Positions 10,766 through 20,562 are shown, counted from the stretch's first letter. The stretch: 23,229 nucleotides of DNA from Gnetum montanum (GCA_015680685.1 MNCI01000257.1:1-23229); one strand, 5' to 3'. The notes: generated from the sequence alone by a model not told the origin. Translations and numbers: made by a program.

Positions 10766-11005
10766 TGTGTGTAGAAGTTATGGTTAGTGAAGTGAACATC
10801 CATCTTTGCATGCAAGCAGTGTGCACCAGAAGTTGAAATCCAAAGATGCTTGTACATAGTAGCCACAAAACAAGAAGGCACATAGTGTGTGTAGAAGGTA
10901 TGGTTAGTGAAGTGAACATCCATCTTTGCATGCAAGAAGTGTGCACCAGAAGTTGAAATCCAAAGATGCTTGTACATAGTAGCCACAAAACAAGAAGGCA
11001 CATAG
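10766..11005 (+). repeat. In-frame 120-bp tandem duplication inside the element
   Basis: Bases 10766-10885 repeat at 10886-11005 with only two differences (TTA/GTA at 10779/10899 and GCAGT/GAAGT near 10816/10937). The 120-bp period equals 40 codons, so the coding frame between protease and RT is kept. Confidence 0.9.
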
Positions 11006-11429
11006 TGGCTAATAGCTGATTCTAATAGTAGTACATTGTGCATGGAACCTATTAAGGACCTAACGTATGAATATGTTTTAAGTATGGATGAAATCGAGTA
11101 AGTTTATCACTAGCTGTCTAAAGGAGTAAATTATGATGTCAATTAGGGAGATTTGGAGATTCTTTACAATCTTAAATAAGAACCCCTTGAATTGAAGACA
11201 CTATTGGTTGGAATGGAGTATGTGTTCTTGAAAAATGGAAGGTTAGTCATCATTAATGTCAAGCTTGCTATAGTACTAAAGAAAATATTGATGAAGCATG
11301 TGGGAAATGGTCTGTAGCCTTTGCCTAGTCATATTTTGATCTCACTAGTATAGATCCAAGAATATGCCAGTACTAGATATACACTGACCTTGTAGTTAAG
11401 CTAAAACGACAATTGTAGCGACATTTGAA

Positions 11430-12300
11430 TTCAAAATTAAAGAAAATTTCATAGAGGAGATTGAATAACTCCTGAAGGCAAGATTCATCTACCCTATTGC
11501 AGATAGTGAGTGGGTCAGTCCACTCATGATTATGCCCAAGAAAGGAGGCAAATGGTGGATCTGCATCAACTTTCGGTTGCTCAACATGGTAACTTTCAAA
11601 GATCATTTTTTGTTATCATTTTTCAACAAAGTGCTAGAAATCATTTCTAGGCATAGCTATTATAGATTTTTGGATGATTATAGCCACTATAACCAAATCC
11701 AAATTACACCAGAGAACTAGGTGAACATGACTTTCACAAGTCCTTGGGTGACTTTTTCTTACCATCAAATGCCATTCATTCTATGTAATGTCCTAGCCAA
11801 ATTTCAATGATTGGTCCTTAGCATTTTCCAACAAAAAATTTGTAGTGGGGTAGAAGACTTCATGGATGACTTTTCTATCTACAAAGTTACATTTGAGCAA
11901 GCCCTGGATCGTCTTGAGAAAGTGTTGAGGAGATGTGTTGAAACAAACCTCCAGCTCAATTGGAAAAAGAGCTATCTTATGGTATAGGAAGGCACATTCT
12001 TGGGGCACTATATCTCAAAATAAAACATTGAGATGGACCTTGAAAAAATAAGGGTCATCCAAGCCATAACCCATCAACCCGAAACAATTAAAGAAGTGTG
12101 GTCATTCCTTGGTCATACTAGCTACTACTGACGCTTCATCAATAATTTTTCTAAAATTTCCAAGCCATTGGTGAAATTGACAAAGAAGGATGCATCATTT
12201 GTCTAGACCCCTACATGTGAAACAACATTTCAGCAACTGAAGTAGAAGCTTGTTGAAACCCCAATTCTACAAGCACCTCATTAGTCCAGACTATTTCATG
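11430..12300 (+). pseudogene. pol: Reverse transcriptase domain remnant
   Basis: The frame shows, in order, the RT segments LLKARFIYPIADSEWVSPL (11466), MIMPKKGGKWWICINFRLLN (11526), FLDDYSHYNQIQI (near 11668), the catalytic FMDDFS (MDD at 11862-11870), LERCxETNLQLNW-type helix (11910-11960), GTFLGHYIS (11990) and the thumb/tether SFLGHTSYY-RFINNFSKISKPL (12100-12170). The YxDD-type aspartates are intact. At least seven stops occur, and the frame differs from gag-protease by at least two shifts between about 11000 and 11460. Role: copies element RNA into cDNA using the tRNA-Asp primer. Confidence 0.85.
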
Positions 12301-12660
12301 TGATGAATGATATATAAATTTATGCTTTGGGGGTAGTGCTTATGCAAATGGATGATCAAAAAAATCCATATTACATTCACTGTGCAAGCCAAAGTATTGC
12401 ATATTCACAACTAAACTACGTCATCACAAAAAAGGAATTGATGGCAGTGGTGTTCGAATTAGAGAAGTTCAAGCACTATGTGCTTGCCTATAAAGTGTTC
12501 ATGCACATAGATTGTAGCACCATATAGTTTTTAATTAAAAAAACAATGGTCAGCCCCTATGTAATAATGTGGCTTGTGATTTTGTAACAGTTTGATCTCA
12601 TGATGGTAGATCAAAAAGGTGTGGAGAATGTGGTCGTTGACCACTTATCATGGCTAAGAT
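12301..12660 (+). pseudogene. pol: RNase H domain remnant
   Basis: Same frame as RT. Segments include YALGVVLMQMDDQKNPYYIH (12321), SQLNYVITKKELMAVVFELE (near 12405), FKHYVLAYKVFMHIDCSTI (to 12525) and DQKGVENVVVDHLSWL (near 12610). These match the Ty3/gypsy RNase H core, including the KELxAVVxxLEKF helix and the final DHLS. Two or more stops (for example TAG at 12525-12527) break it. Role: degrades RNA in the RNA-DNA hybrid. Confidence 0.8.
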
Positions 12661-13880
12661 GGGATGACAAGGAGAAAGAGAGATCCTTATTTGATTAGTT
12701 CCCTGACGAATCTCTCCTTGCACGAGCTATTAATGCACAAATGTCCAATGAACCAAAATGGTAGGAAACCATCCTTATTTATCTGCTTAAGCAAGAAATG
12801 CCACAAGGGTTGGACACTAGAAAGAAATAATAGTTTCTTCACTAGGTCAAGCATTTTATGGAAATTAATGGGAACCTTTACAAATTCTATCCCAATGGCC
12901 TAGTATGTTGGTGTGTCCTTGATATAGATCAATCTATGATGCTCATGAAGGCCCTTGTGAGGGGCCATTATGCTAGGAGAACCATGACCATAAAAATCCT
13001 CATGGTGAGATATTACTGGCCAACAATCTTTAGGGATGCATACCAATTCATTTGTGCTTGTGATTGTTGTTAGAGGAATGATGGAATGACAACTCAAATG
13101 GAGGGATCATAGCAATGGATTCAACCTCTTTAGCCATTCAATATTTGGGGCATTGACTTTATGGATCCCATCACACCTTTGTCAAATGGAAAGGCATATA
13201 TCATAGTCGCAATTGACTATTGCACTAAGTAGGTAGAAGCAGTAGCCATCACTGATTGTACATCCACTACTACTGCTTAGTTTGTACAAAAAAAATGTCA
13301 TAAATAGCTTTGGTGTGCCCTATATGTCAATTTTTGATAATGGAACTCATTTTACAGGTGTCACTTTTTGAAAACTTATGTAGTGCTTGGGGGTTAAGCA
13401 CAAACTCACAACACCATATCACCCCCACGCTAATGGTCAAGCTAAGGTCACTAATCAAGAGATTACAAAAATTTTAATATGCACCATTAGCAAATACCAA
13501 AGGGACTGGAGCACCAAATTAAATAATGCCCTTTGGGCCTATAGCTCCACATGGAAGCATTCCATAGGTTATTCTCCCCAGGAGTTCATGTACAGAAAAA
13601 TACCAACACTACCCATCTAATCTGAGCTTCATGCACTCTCTAAAGCCTGCGACCTTGACTTGAATCTAAGTCTAGCATAGAAAGAATGATTAATGAACCT
13701 CAACTTTCTAGATGAAAATTGGTTAATAGCCCTATCATCCAATGAAATGCATAAGGTATTCAACAAGAAGTTCCATGATCTCAAAATAAGAAAAGTCAAG
13801 TTTCAACTAGGAGATAAGGTCCTCTATTGGAATCCTGCACACATACCTTAATGAACCAAATTTCAAACATTGTGGAAAGG
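12661..13880 (+). pseudogene. pol: Integrase remnant with frameshift and lost catalytic glutamate
   Basis: The zinc-binding region reads GHYARRTMTIKILMVRYYWP (12962) to ACDCC (near 13060). Core aspartate 1 is in WGIDFM (GAC at 13155-13157), aspartate 2 in IFDNGTHF (GAT at 13336-13338). The third acidic residue, expected in GQxE, is lysine (AAG at 13444-13446). The spacing of 35 residues between the last two is kept. A homopolymer of 8 A at 13288-13295 shifts the frame by +1. Later parts read LNNALWAYSSTWKHSIGYSP (13524) and VKFQLGDKVLYWNP (13798), the C-terminal DNA-binding region. Several stops occur. Role: joins cDNA to the genome; this copy cannot. Confidence 0.85.
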
Positions 13881-14100
13881 ATCTTACATTATTTAAGAGA
13901 CTTTTCCATCTAGGTCCATGATTATCTATAAACCTAATAGCCCAGACAAGAAACAATTAGTCAACATCCAAAAAGTAAAACCTTTCCATGAGCCCAAGCC
14001 AACCAACTCAATACACATCTCAATAGATGAACAACCACAATTAATCTTTCAGATATTCCCCTTCCAACTTAGTCATGGAAGATATGGCCACCCATACTAA
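13881..14100 (+). pseudogene. pol: C-terminal tail of pol
   Basis: The integrase frame continues through SMIIYKPNSPDKKQLVNIQK (13915), then a P/S/Q-rich tail, ending at TAA 14098-14100 after GRYGHPY. The last bases (ATGGAAGATATGGCCACCCAT at 14074-14094) resemble ATGGGGGATATCCCCCAT at 22250-22267 of the minus-strand element, which fixes the pol end in both. Confidence 0.6.
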
Positions 14101-15733
14101 TACCTTACATGGCTCCTCAGTCTTTTGACTTTTTTTTTTTACACATTTTATTATTTTATAACTTTTTGTTTTTATATTCTTTGTTTTACATCTTTTTTTT
14201 AGGTTATTGATCTTTTCTAAGTTTTTTTTTACACCATCATTAATATATTTGATATTTATTGCATACTCTTTTAATTTCTTTTATATCTTCTTGTATTTGA
14301 TGTGTCTCTTTACTCTTTCTATTAATAAGGTGTCAGGTACAATGGTAATGTGCTACTCGATGGTGGTATGTTTCATTTGTAATTTGATTGTTGATGTCTA
14401 GTTTCTAACTTTGAATGTTGTTACTAATGATTGGGACATGGTTTCTTTTCATGTAATAGGTAGTAAGTCCACATCATTCACCCATCCACATACTCTATGG
14501 TTTTCCTTATTTTGGAAACATGTAGTTTCTTTTTTCATTAATGCAACTTTAATAAATTGGTGACTTGTGTAGTTTCCAAAATTGGGAAGGAATCAAAGGT
14601 TTGGATAGGGTGTGGTTTCATAGGGATGTAGTATTCTTCATACCTTTTTGTTTTCCTATGTGCAAGTGTGTTCTTGTGAGCTGCTCTTCATTTTGTGTTA
14701 TTCCACAATAGGAAGTCAAATAAGTCCTTGGATGGTGTGGTCCTCATAAAAAAAAAGGATTCAAAGCACACCTCTTGAACAAAATAAATGTGAAAACACA
14801 TGGGTCTTTGCATGGTGTGGTTCCTATTCAAAAAAAAAACATGGGAATTCAAAGCATAGCCCTTAGACCAAATAAAAGGGCTACAAGCACTGGCTATGGA
14901 ACTTGTCTTGTCTCCTCTAACTAAGACCCTTTCTCACTTTCTACTTTCTCTCCAATTTAGAATGGTGGTTATTTTGTGGAAGCATTCTTATGTCTCAAGG
15001 GATGGACTAGTCTTAGAATGTTGATGTGAAGTCACTGAAAGTGGTTTGCTTTGGTTTGGACTAAGGATGGATCTTACCAAGTTATTTAATCACAAACTCC
15101 ACAAGGGACTTTGTGTGACCATAATTAGGAACTCCATTCCATTTTCTATATCATCCATCTATGCTTTTCATGCCTTACCTCACTGTCAATTTCATGTTTT
15201 GATTCAATGTTTTGGTTTGATGTATCAGGTTTCTCAATTAGTTACTTCTGGGTTTTTGTACTTACCTTTTTGTAACCATTAATCATCCATGGTACCCATG
15301 GACTCCTTGGTTTGAAGTTATGCAAGGGCATAAAAGGCCTATGCCTACTTTGGGGAGGCCTCACTTGCATATCTTTTGGTTGGGTTAAGTTAAAGTACTT
15401 TACCCTTATACATTGTTACAATCAAATTCTTTTTATTTATTTATCCGATCAATGTCATCCAATTGTACAAACCTTCACAACTTTTTATTTGTGAATTCTT
15501 TCTTTTTATTTTTGTGAATTTTTATATTCTCTTTTTGGTATTCCTTATGTTAATATTTTTCTAAATTTTATGGATTTCTTCTCATACTTACTTAACCCAT
15601 TCATCAGTCTTCCCACTAATATTATCAAGCAACTAATCTATCACAATCATAACTCGGCTAGATAAAATCACTGACGAGACAAGGTATTCAGCCGTTATAT
15701 GTTACACTTTATATACTAATTCTTGATTTTGTT
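14101..15733 (+). other. Post-pol spacer of the element, T-rich, probably intron-like
   Basis: This 1.6-kb stretch has poly(T) tracts right after pol and only short, unmatched ORFs (for example 15046-15282 and 15312-15494), which I do not consider genes. A degenerate 80-bp tandem pair lies at 14724-14883. The minus-strand element has a spacer of about the same length (22250 down to 20563) between the same two landmarks. Confidence 0.55.
14724..14883. repeat. Degenerate 80-bp tandem pair
   Basis: GTCCTTGGATGGTGTGGT at 14724 recurs as GTCTTTGCATGGTGTGGT at 14804. An A run and (AA)TTCAAAGCA(C/T)A follow in both copies. Confidence 0.6.
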
Positions 15734-15743
15734 GTGATTGCAG
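15734..15743 (+). promoter_or_regulatory. Splice-acceptor-like site before the post-pol ORF
   Basis: GTGATTGCAG after a T-rich stretch is identical to the 10 bp directly before the ATG of the related ORF in the minus-strand element (20562-20553). The equivalent ATG here is GTG. Confidence 0.5.
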
Positions 15744-15751
15744 TGGGGAGC

Positions 15752-15892
15752 ATGGACTAGAAGCAAGACTGTCTTTACCAAGGAGGATGCAACAATATCA
15801 CTCATGAGAAATTATTCAAGACCTCTAGATATTTTCTGCCTCTCTCTGATTCTTTTGTTGTCAAGAGGGGTTGGATGTTCATTGAATCTTAG
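15752..15892 (+). pseudogene. Remnant of the post-pol (env-position) ORF
   Basis: An ATG at 15752 starts 46 codons with one internal TAG, ending at TAG 15890-15892; the last part reads KLFKTSRYFLPLSDSFVVKR. The first ~45 bases after the splice-acceptor-like site align with the start of the minus-strand ORF (shared GCATGGAC and a CCAAGG-GGA motif). The other element has ~534 codons, so this copy is reduced to a stub by stops or deletion before the 3' LTR. No function can be given. Confidence 0.45.
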
Positions 15893-16083
15893 GGTATTCT
15901 TTCTTGTTGTCATGAACACCCAATTTTGTACACACTTATAATGTTGTAGGCTTGGGCACTTTTGTATTTGTCTATTTTCTCTATGTCACTCTACATGTTA
16001 GTTGAATAGTTCATACCTCATAATATATTTTGTAAAGGACTTGTTCCTCTTCTTTTGTACTCTAGGATAATTTTCATTCAATC

Positions 16084-16092
16084 ATGGGGGTA
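16084..16092 (+). other. Polypurine tract before the 3' LTR
   Basis: ATGGGGGTA abuts the LTR start TGATATATC. The minus-strand element has TTGTGGAGGTA in the same position. It would prime plus-strand DNA synthesis. Confidence 0.65.
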
Positions 16093-16962
16093 TGATATAT
16101 CATGTTTTTCATAAGCTCTGATATCAAAGTGGTCACAATACCAGGTACACGAGATTGGGTATGTAATATCGTGGCCCAAGATGCGATATCGTATATTCAA
16201 TATCACAGGGTTACTCTTGGGTCTATAAATACAACCTCCGGGTGCATGATTGAGAGTATTTTTTGGCAATCAAGTAGTGAAACTATTGCAGTTTGTCGAT
16301 TTGAGAGTTAGAATATTTTCCAAGTGCTTGCAGTAGGAGGTCTAAGTGTGAATGAATATTTATTTAAGCATTGATGTACCTAAACACATCATTGTGTTGG
16401 CAATAAAGATGAACTCTTTGATTCATCCTTCCAGCGCTTAAGACTTTCTTTCTTATGCATTTATATATTTTGCTTTCATGCAGCTTACATTAATGTTATT
16501 CATGCAGAAATTTATTTTGATTAATTAAGTAACTCATTAAAATACATAAGCATGACCCCCTTCAAACATACGTGTGACACTTGGTTGCTCAGAAACAGTT
16601 AGAGTTTGACAACCCAGTAGTGTTTACACAAAGTGTAGGATGTGTTCGGAAAGTGGGAATAGTTACTTATGTTAGGGTAAATTAGATCATATTTTTCTTA
16701 GCACTTAATCACTCTAACTTTCATTCTTGTTCTAGGTGAGTAAATGGATAAAACAAAAAATAATAAAAATCTTACGCCTTAGTCACACTTAACCATGTAG
16801 TTGCATTCCAAAAATGGGACTAGGAAGAGAATGAATGGACAACAAAGATGCACTATTTAGCTCTAGTGTACTTGGTAATTAATGTTTGTGGAATTTGATT
16901 GGATCACATGTGAATGCCTATGATTTGTATGGTTGGGAGTAGGGGTACCTCACTGCTCATCA
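16093..16962 (+). repeat. 3' LTR (870 bp)
   Basis: It begins TGATATATC and ends CACTGCTCATCA, aligning along its length with 6734-7603. TATAAAT lies at 16224-16230 and AATAAA at 16402-16407. The end is followed at once by AAAAT, matching the left flank. Confidence 0.9.
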
Positions 16963-16967
16963 AAAAT
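16963..16967. repeat. Right target-site duplication AAAAT
   Basis: Exact copy of 6729-6733, directly after the CA end of the 3' LTR. Confidence 0.85.
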
Positions 16968-17010
16968 TAGAAAAAATAATGAAAAATCAAATAAATAGAA
17001 AAATAAATGG

Positions 17011-17345
17011 TATCAAGTCCTCCAACATATTCTTTGACATTCCCTAGAACACTTGCATCTTTGACTTTGGCCTTTTGTTATGAAGGACACTATCACTGCT
17101 GATGCTACTAGCACAGTTGGTTACATCAACTTTGAGTACTACTAGATGTGTCAACTCATGCCCAAGAGTGACATGTATAGTTTTTGGCATGCTATTGCTT
17201 TAGATTTTAAGATGTTGCAAGGCCATCCATCATAGTAGCTCTGGTTGCCATAGTAGACCCCAAAACATGATGAATGTGGTTCTAGCATTTCTAGCCCACA
17301 ATGACCTAACGAGGTTGTTGGACCACTGCATGCCCACAGTGATCC
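17011..17345 (+). pseudogene. Receptor-like protein kinase pseudogene fragment
   Basis: Kinase motifs appear in order: IKSSNIFFD (17012), matching the D(I/V)KSSNILLD catalytic loop; IFDFGL (near 17058), the DFG magnesium-binding motif; then after a frameshift TADATSTVGYINFEYY (17096) and QLMPKSDMYSF (17154), matching GTxGYxxPEY and the LTxKSDVYSFG stretch. Weak matches continue as VDPK (near 17252), MNVVLAFLAHNDLTR (near 17271) and MPTV. Plant receptor kinases phosphorylate Ser/Thr downstream of cell-surface signals. The APE glutamate region is changed, a TAG follows EYY, and at least one frameshift occurs. The N-terminal lobe is absent here; a possible upstream part lies across the retrotransposon at 6588-6728. 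The minus-strand ORFs here are shadows. Confidence 0.7.
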
Positions 17346-17499
17346 CACATGTGACTAAGGGTTTGCCAATTTTGATATTATTAAAATATTTGAAATAATA
17401 TTTTAACAACATAAATTTTTAAAAAATTTCCTTCATGATGATAATGGAAAAATTTACAAAAAATAATTCAATTCTACTCCTAACTTGCAAAATGGCTCC

Positions 17500-17942
17500 A
17501 CTAGCTTAGATATATATATATATATGAATTAGTTGAGATGATCTTATAAATTGACATTATGTTATACAAGCCTAATGAATTAATGAGGAAATAAGATTGA
17601 TAAAACTAGAATCAATCATATATCCTCTCTTTCTCTACCCATTCCCCAATTTCATTACACCCTCTTGGTCAAGTTGTTCTTTCATTATTTGTTCATGATG
17701 TTTTTGAGAAGTTATTTATACTAGATATTAATGTTTCAAAAACACCATTAGAAAATAATGAAAACAACAAACTTGACTAAGAGGATGTAACAAAATTGGA
17801 AAATGGGCAAAGAAAGAGAGGATAGATGCTAGATTTTTCTTTTATCAATCTTGTTTCCTTGTCCAGTAGTTGGGCTTGTATAACATAATGTTAACTTATA
17901 AATCATCTAGGTCAATTCATATATATATATATATAACCTAGT
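17500..17942. mobile_element. Long inverted-repeat (foldback/MITE-like) element
   Basis: The left arm (about 17500-17710) matches the reverse complement of the right arm (about 17734-17942). Both begin ACTAG-(4 to 6 bases)-(AT)n-GAATT. Both then share ACATTATGTTATACAAGCC, AAGATTGATAAAA, ATCCTCTCTTTCT and TCATTATTT, in the same order. The centre is a short loop (GTTATTTATACTAGATATTA). Arm identity is roughly three-quarters by eye. It has no ORF, so it is non-autonomous or a simple hairpin. The exact ends and target duplication are not certain. Confidence 0.7.
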
Positions 17943-18000
17943 CCCTTACATATTTCATGGAAGATAACATTGATATCATAGTGACCACATGAACTATAAC

Positions 18001-18785
18001 TGATGAGTGGTGAGGTACCCCTACACTCAACCATATGAATACAAGCGTTGTCACATGTGATCCGGTCGAACTCCATAGATGGACTAGTTGTGGCACCTAG
18101 ATAGTTATCCTTAGGTCGCAGTTCACTATCTTCCCACCTTGACTAGTATTGTATTTATCACGTATGGTTTAGTCTAGAGTGAGGTGTATGATGTGTTCCT
18201 AATCTAATGCTACTCCTGAAGGAAATGGAAAATAATATTAACTAAGATAGGAGGAAAGGGTAAGAGAATCTAATCTAGTGTAAGTGCGATGAGCATCCGT
18301 TCCTTGATTATCCATACACATCTTGGACTTCCTACATGACTACCACTAGGATTACCAAGAGAAAATCCTAGGTATGCCACTGGGTTACCAAGTAGTCACA
18401 CTTAAATACTTGTAATCAAGTCATGCTCATTCTGTGTTGCTAGGAGATAAGGGTGAGAGAGACTAATTAGGAAAGTAGTAAATAACAATTAAATAAATAA
18501 ATAAATAAGTGAATTCTACAATGATGAAGTAATCTTGATCTTTATTTTTGGTCATGTGCGTGTCCAAGTATGTCACACTCGAATAAATGATTCTGTACAA
18601 TTACATTCACCACACTGCGGGAATACACGAGAAAAATAATCTATCTTTGGAGGGATCAAACTGCTAGAGTTTTGCTACAATATAACTCTAATCTCTCATG
18701 TGTGAAATAAGGGAGAGCTACTTCTAATTTATAGACATTGTAGTGGATTGCGATATCGTGGCCTATCTAATATTGTGTCCCATCA
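18001..18785 (-). repeat. 3' LTR of the minus-strand element (785 bp)
   Basis: On the minus strand it begins TGATGGGACAC (18785) and ends CCACTCATCA (18001), with TGATG...CATCA inverted termini. The terminus matches the other LTRs. U3 has ACGATATCGC (near 18757) and a TATA box (TCTATAAATTAG, 18726-18737). It is clearly diverged from the 870-bp LTRs and so is a separate family. Confidence 0.8.
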
Positions 18786-18796
18786 TACCTCCACAA
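18786..18796 (-). other. Polypurine tract of the minus-strand element
   Basis: TTGTGGAGGTA on the minus strand abuts the LTR start, matching the position and end (GGTA|TGAT) of the tract at 16084-16092. Confidence 0.55.
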
Positions 18797-18947
18797 CTAA
18801 ATAAAAACTCATCCTTGAGTTACAGTGATTACATAGTGGATAGGTATGGGATTATTAGATGGAAAAATGAAATGATGCCATAGTGTGGGAAGAAAAAAAA
18901 TAAAGACACAACACACAGAATATGCTACAACTACAAAAATTTGGAAC

Positions 18948-20552
18948 TCATGTAGTTCCTGGTGGTGGTGGCTCCTCCATTAGGGCCTTCCTTTTGTCTT
19001 GTGCTTCAGGTTTTGAGGTTTGATGACGCTGAAGTATGGCCTGGAGCTTCTCCTCTTCAGTCAAAGGGTCTTGTGCTATCCATGCTAATGTTTCAATGTT
19101 TGATGAAGTCGGCACTTCCCACGGATAGGGTAGTTGCTGAAACATTTGGTTGGCCTTGATGTACCAAGCCGCAAACACTTGTTGTTCCTCCTCATACACT
19201 TTGTCTTTGTTCTTGTATTCATGAAGGTCCGTTAGCCATCTAGCCAAGTTAGTTGTGAGATACTTCTATCCCTGGTAACTAGCTTCTATCACCTCAAGTT
19301 CAAAATTTGCAACATCCAATTTTTCCAACAACTTCTTACGTTCTGCAAATTCTGCTTCATATTTGATGTGGGTGGTTGGTACCTGCTGCTCGAGCTCTGA
19401 CCTCGGGCACCCTACTATTAACATGGAAAGGTTTGCCTATCTTAGGTTTGCTAACTCCATGTACTTTGTCAAGTCCTAAATCTATAGGTCCTAGTTCTTA
19501 ACTTCCACTTGGTGGGCGAAGGCATATGTGTCCAATATGGCCTGCCAATTAGTGTGTTGAGCACTAATAGTGTTGATTTGGGCCTTGGCCATATGGATCT
19601 ACTTTTCAAGGATCTGTTTATACATCCCCACTTGATCACGGAAGTGCTCCTTCAACTTCTCATGTCGTTTAGCCTCATTCTGCCATGCACTGATCTCAAT
19701 TGTTGAATTTTGATGAAAGGCGCGTACCTCCTCCATTGAGAGGGTTCAATTTTCTCTGGCTAAATGGCTCACATCACAATTGACCCAGATGAATTATTCT
19801 CATAATTGATGAAAGTGTTCATCAAGAATGTTCTTTTGCTTTTCTACATTGGTCAATAAAAGATTATCAGTCGCAAACTATTTATTTTCTTCTTGCAAGG
19901 CTTTGAGTGCCTTAAGATGCACATGAGTTTGCGCCTGTGCCGCGGAGGCATCCCAAACAACCTTGTCTTTTTCTTTCACCACTCTTTTATTCTCTATCAA
20001 TAGTTTAGTAAGTTGCTTGGTTCTGAAAGTGTCCAGTTGTTTCCAAGAAACTTTTGGCCCTGTATTCGGAAGGTTTAATACTTCCAAAATGGCTTGAACA
20101 GAGAAGTAAACAGTCACACCACAAATGTTAACTGTGGTGCCTTCTTCTTTGTTGTACCAAAATTGGTACGTCTCTCCTAGGTACTAGGCACCGCTTTCAG
20201 AGAGGATAGGCCACAAGGGAGACCCTTTAAGGTGGTCTCTAATGGCCTTAGGAGTGAACTCTGCGAATGATTCAAAGTTCAACTCCACAATCACTACACT
20301 GTATGTGGACTTTTCATGGATAGCCTGAACACAATCTTGGGGCAACATGAGTTGTTGTCCTAGTTCATGCACTATAGAAGATCGTCCTTCTACTTGCCCG
20401 AACCATCTGGTAGGAGGTTCGTCTTGATGAATACTGAATGATTATTCATCCTGTTCTTCATGTTGTCAAGTAGGACATTGTCTTCTACCTCTTCGAGCAC
20501 ATTTGTTTCCACCTTGGGTAGGACCTTCCTGCTGTCCATGCTTTGGGGCCAT
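18948..20552 (-). pseudogene. Post-pol ORF of the minus-strand element, ~534 codons, coiled-coil-like
   Basis: An ATG at 20552 directly follows GTGATTGCAG. The same frame runs 1,605 bp to TGA at 18948-18950 with about 13 in-frame stops but no frameshift. The N-terminus is basic (MAPKHGQQ, then an R/C/Q-rich run). A middle part has FESFAEFTPKAIRDHL, GTTVNICGVTVYFSVQAILE and SWKQLDTFRTKQLTKLLIEN. The rest, to about 19000, is rich in E, K, Q, L and A and looks helical or coiled-coil (for example KRHEKLKEHFRDQVGMYKQI), ending EEPPPPGTT. I see no signal peptide, membrane segment or known enzyme motif. The position between pol and the 3' LTR is that of the env-like gene in Athila-type elements, but the features differ. 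The FSVQAILEVLNLP segment loosely recalls the N-terminal part of other plant transposon proteins; that is only a resemblance. Function unknown. Confidence 0.6.
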
Positions 20553-20562
20553 CTGCAATCAC
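20553..20562 (-). promoter_or_regulatory. Splice-acceptor-like site directly before the ORF start
   Basis: GTGATTGCAG|ATGG on the minus strand. The identical 10 bp occurs at 15734-15743 before the matching ORF remnant of the plus element, whose flanks are otherwise diverged. It is inferred to be a 3' splice site for a subgenomic mRNA; the donor is not identified. Confidence 0.5.

Larger units (their letters stand above)
6734..16962 (+). mobile_element. Complete, inactive Athila-type Ty3/gypsy LTR retrotransposon
   Basis: The element spans 10,229 bp: LTR, tRNA-Asp primer site, gag, protease, RT, RNase H, integrase, a long post-pol region, polypurine tract, LTR. Protease before RT and integrase last is the Ty3/gypsy order. 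The tRNA-Asp primer site, the FMDDFS reverse-transcriptase motif, the CX2CX3HX4C gag knuckle and the roughly 2-kb region after pol point to the Athila group. All reading frames carry stops, and protease and integrase have lost catalytic residues. It cannot be autonomous. Confidence 0.88.

Noticed and set aside
10405-11043. 212-codon minus-strand ORF, the longest in the window
   Set aside because: It lies opposite the protease region, and about a third of it is the 120-bp duplication read backwards. The plus strand has recognisable protease motifs, so this is a shadow.
15046-15494. Two ORFs of 60-78 codons in the post-pol spacer
   Set aside because: F/L/C-rich, no motifs, no counterpart in the minus-strand element; likely intron-like or spacer DNA.
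17510-17525. (AT)n microsatellite as an independent feature
   Set aside because: It is mirrored at 17918-17935 and forms part of the inverted-repeat ends.
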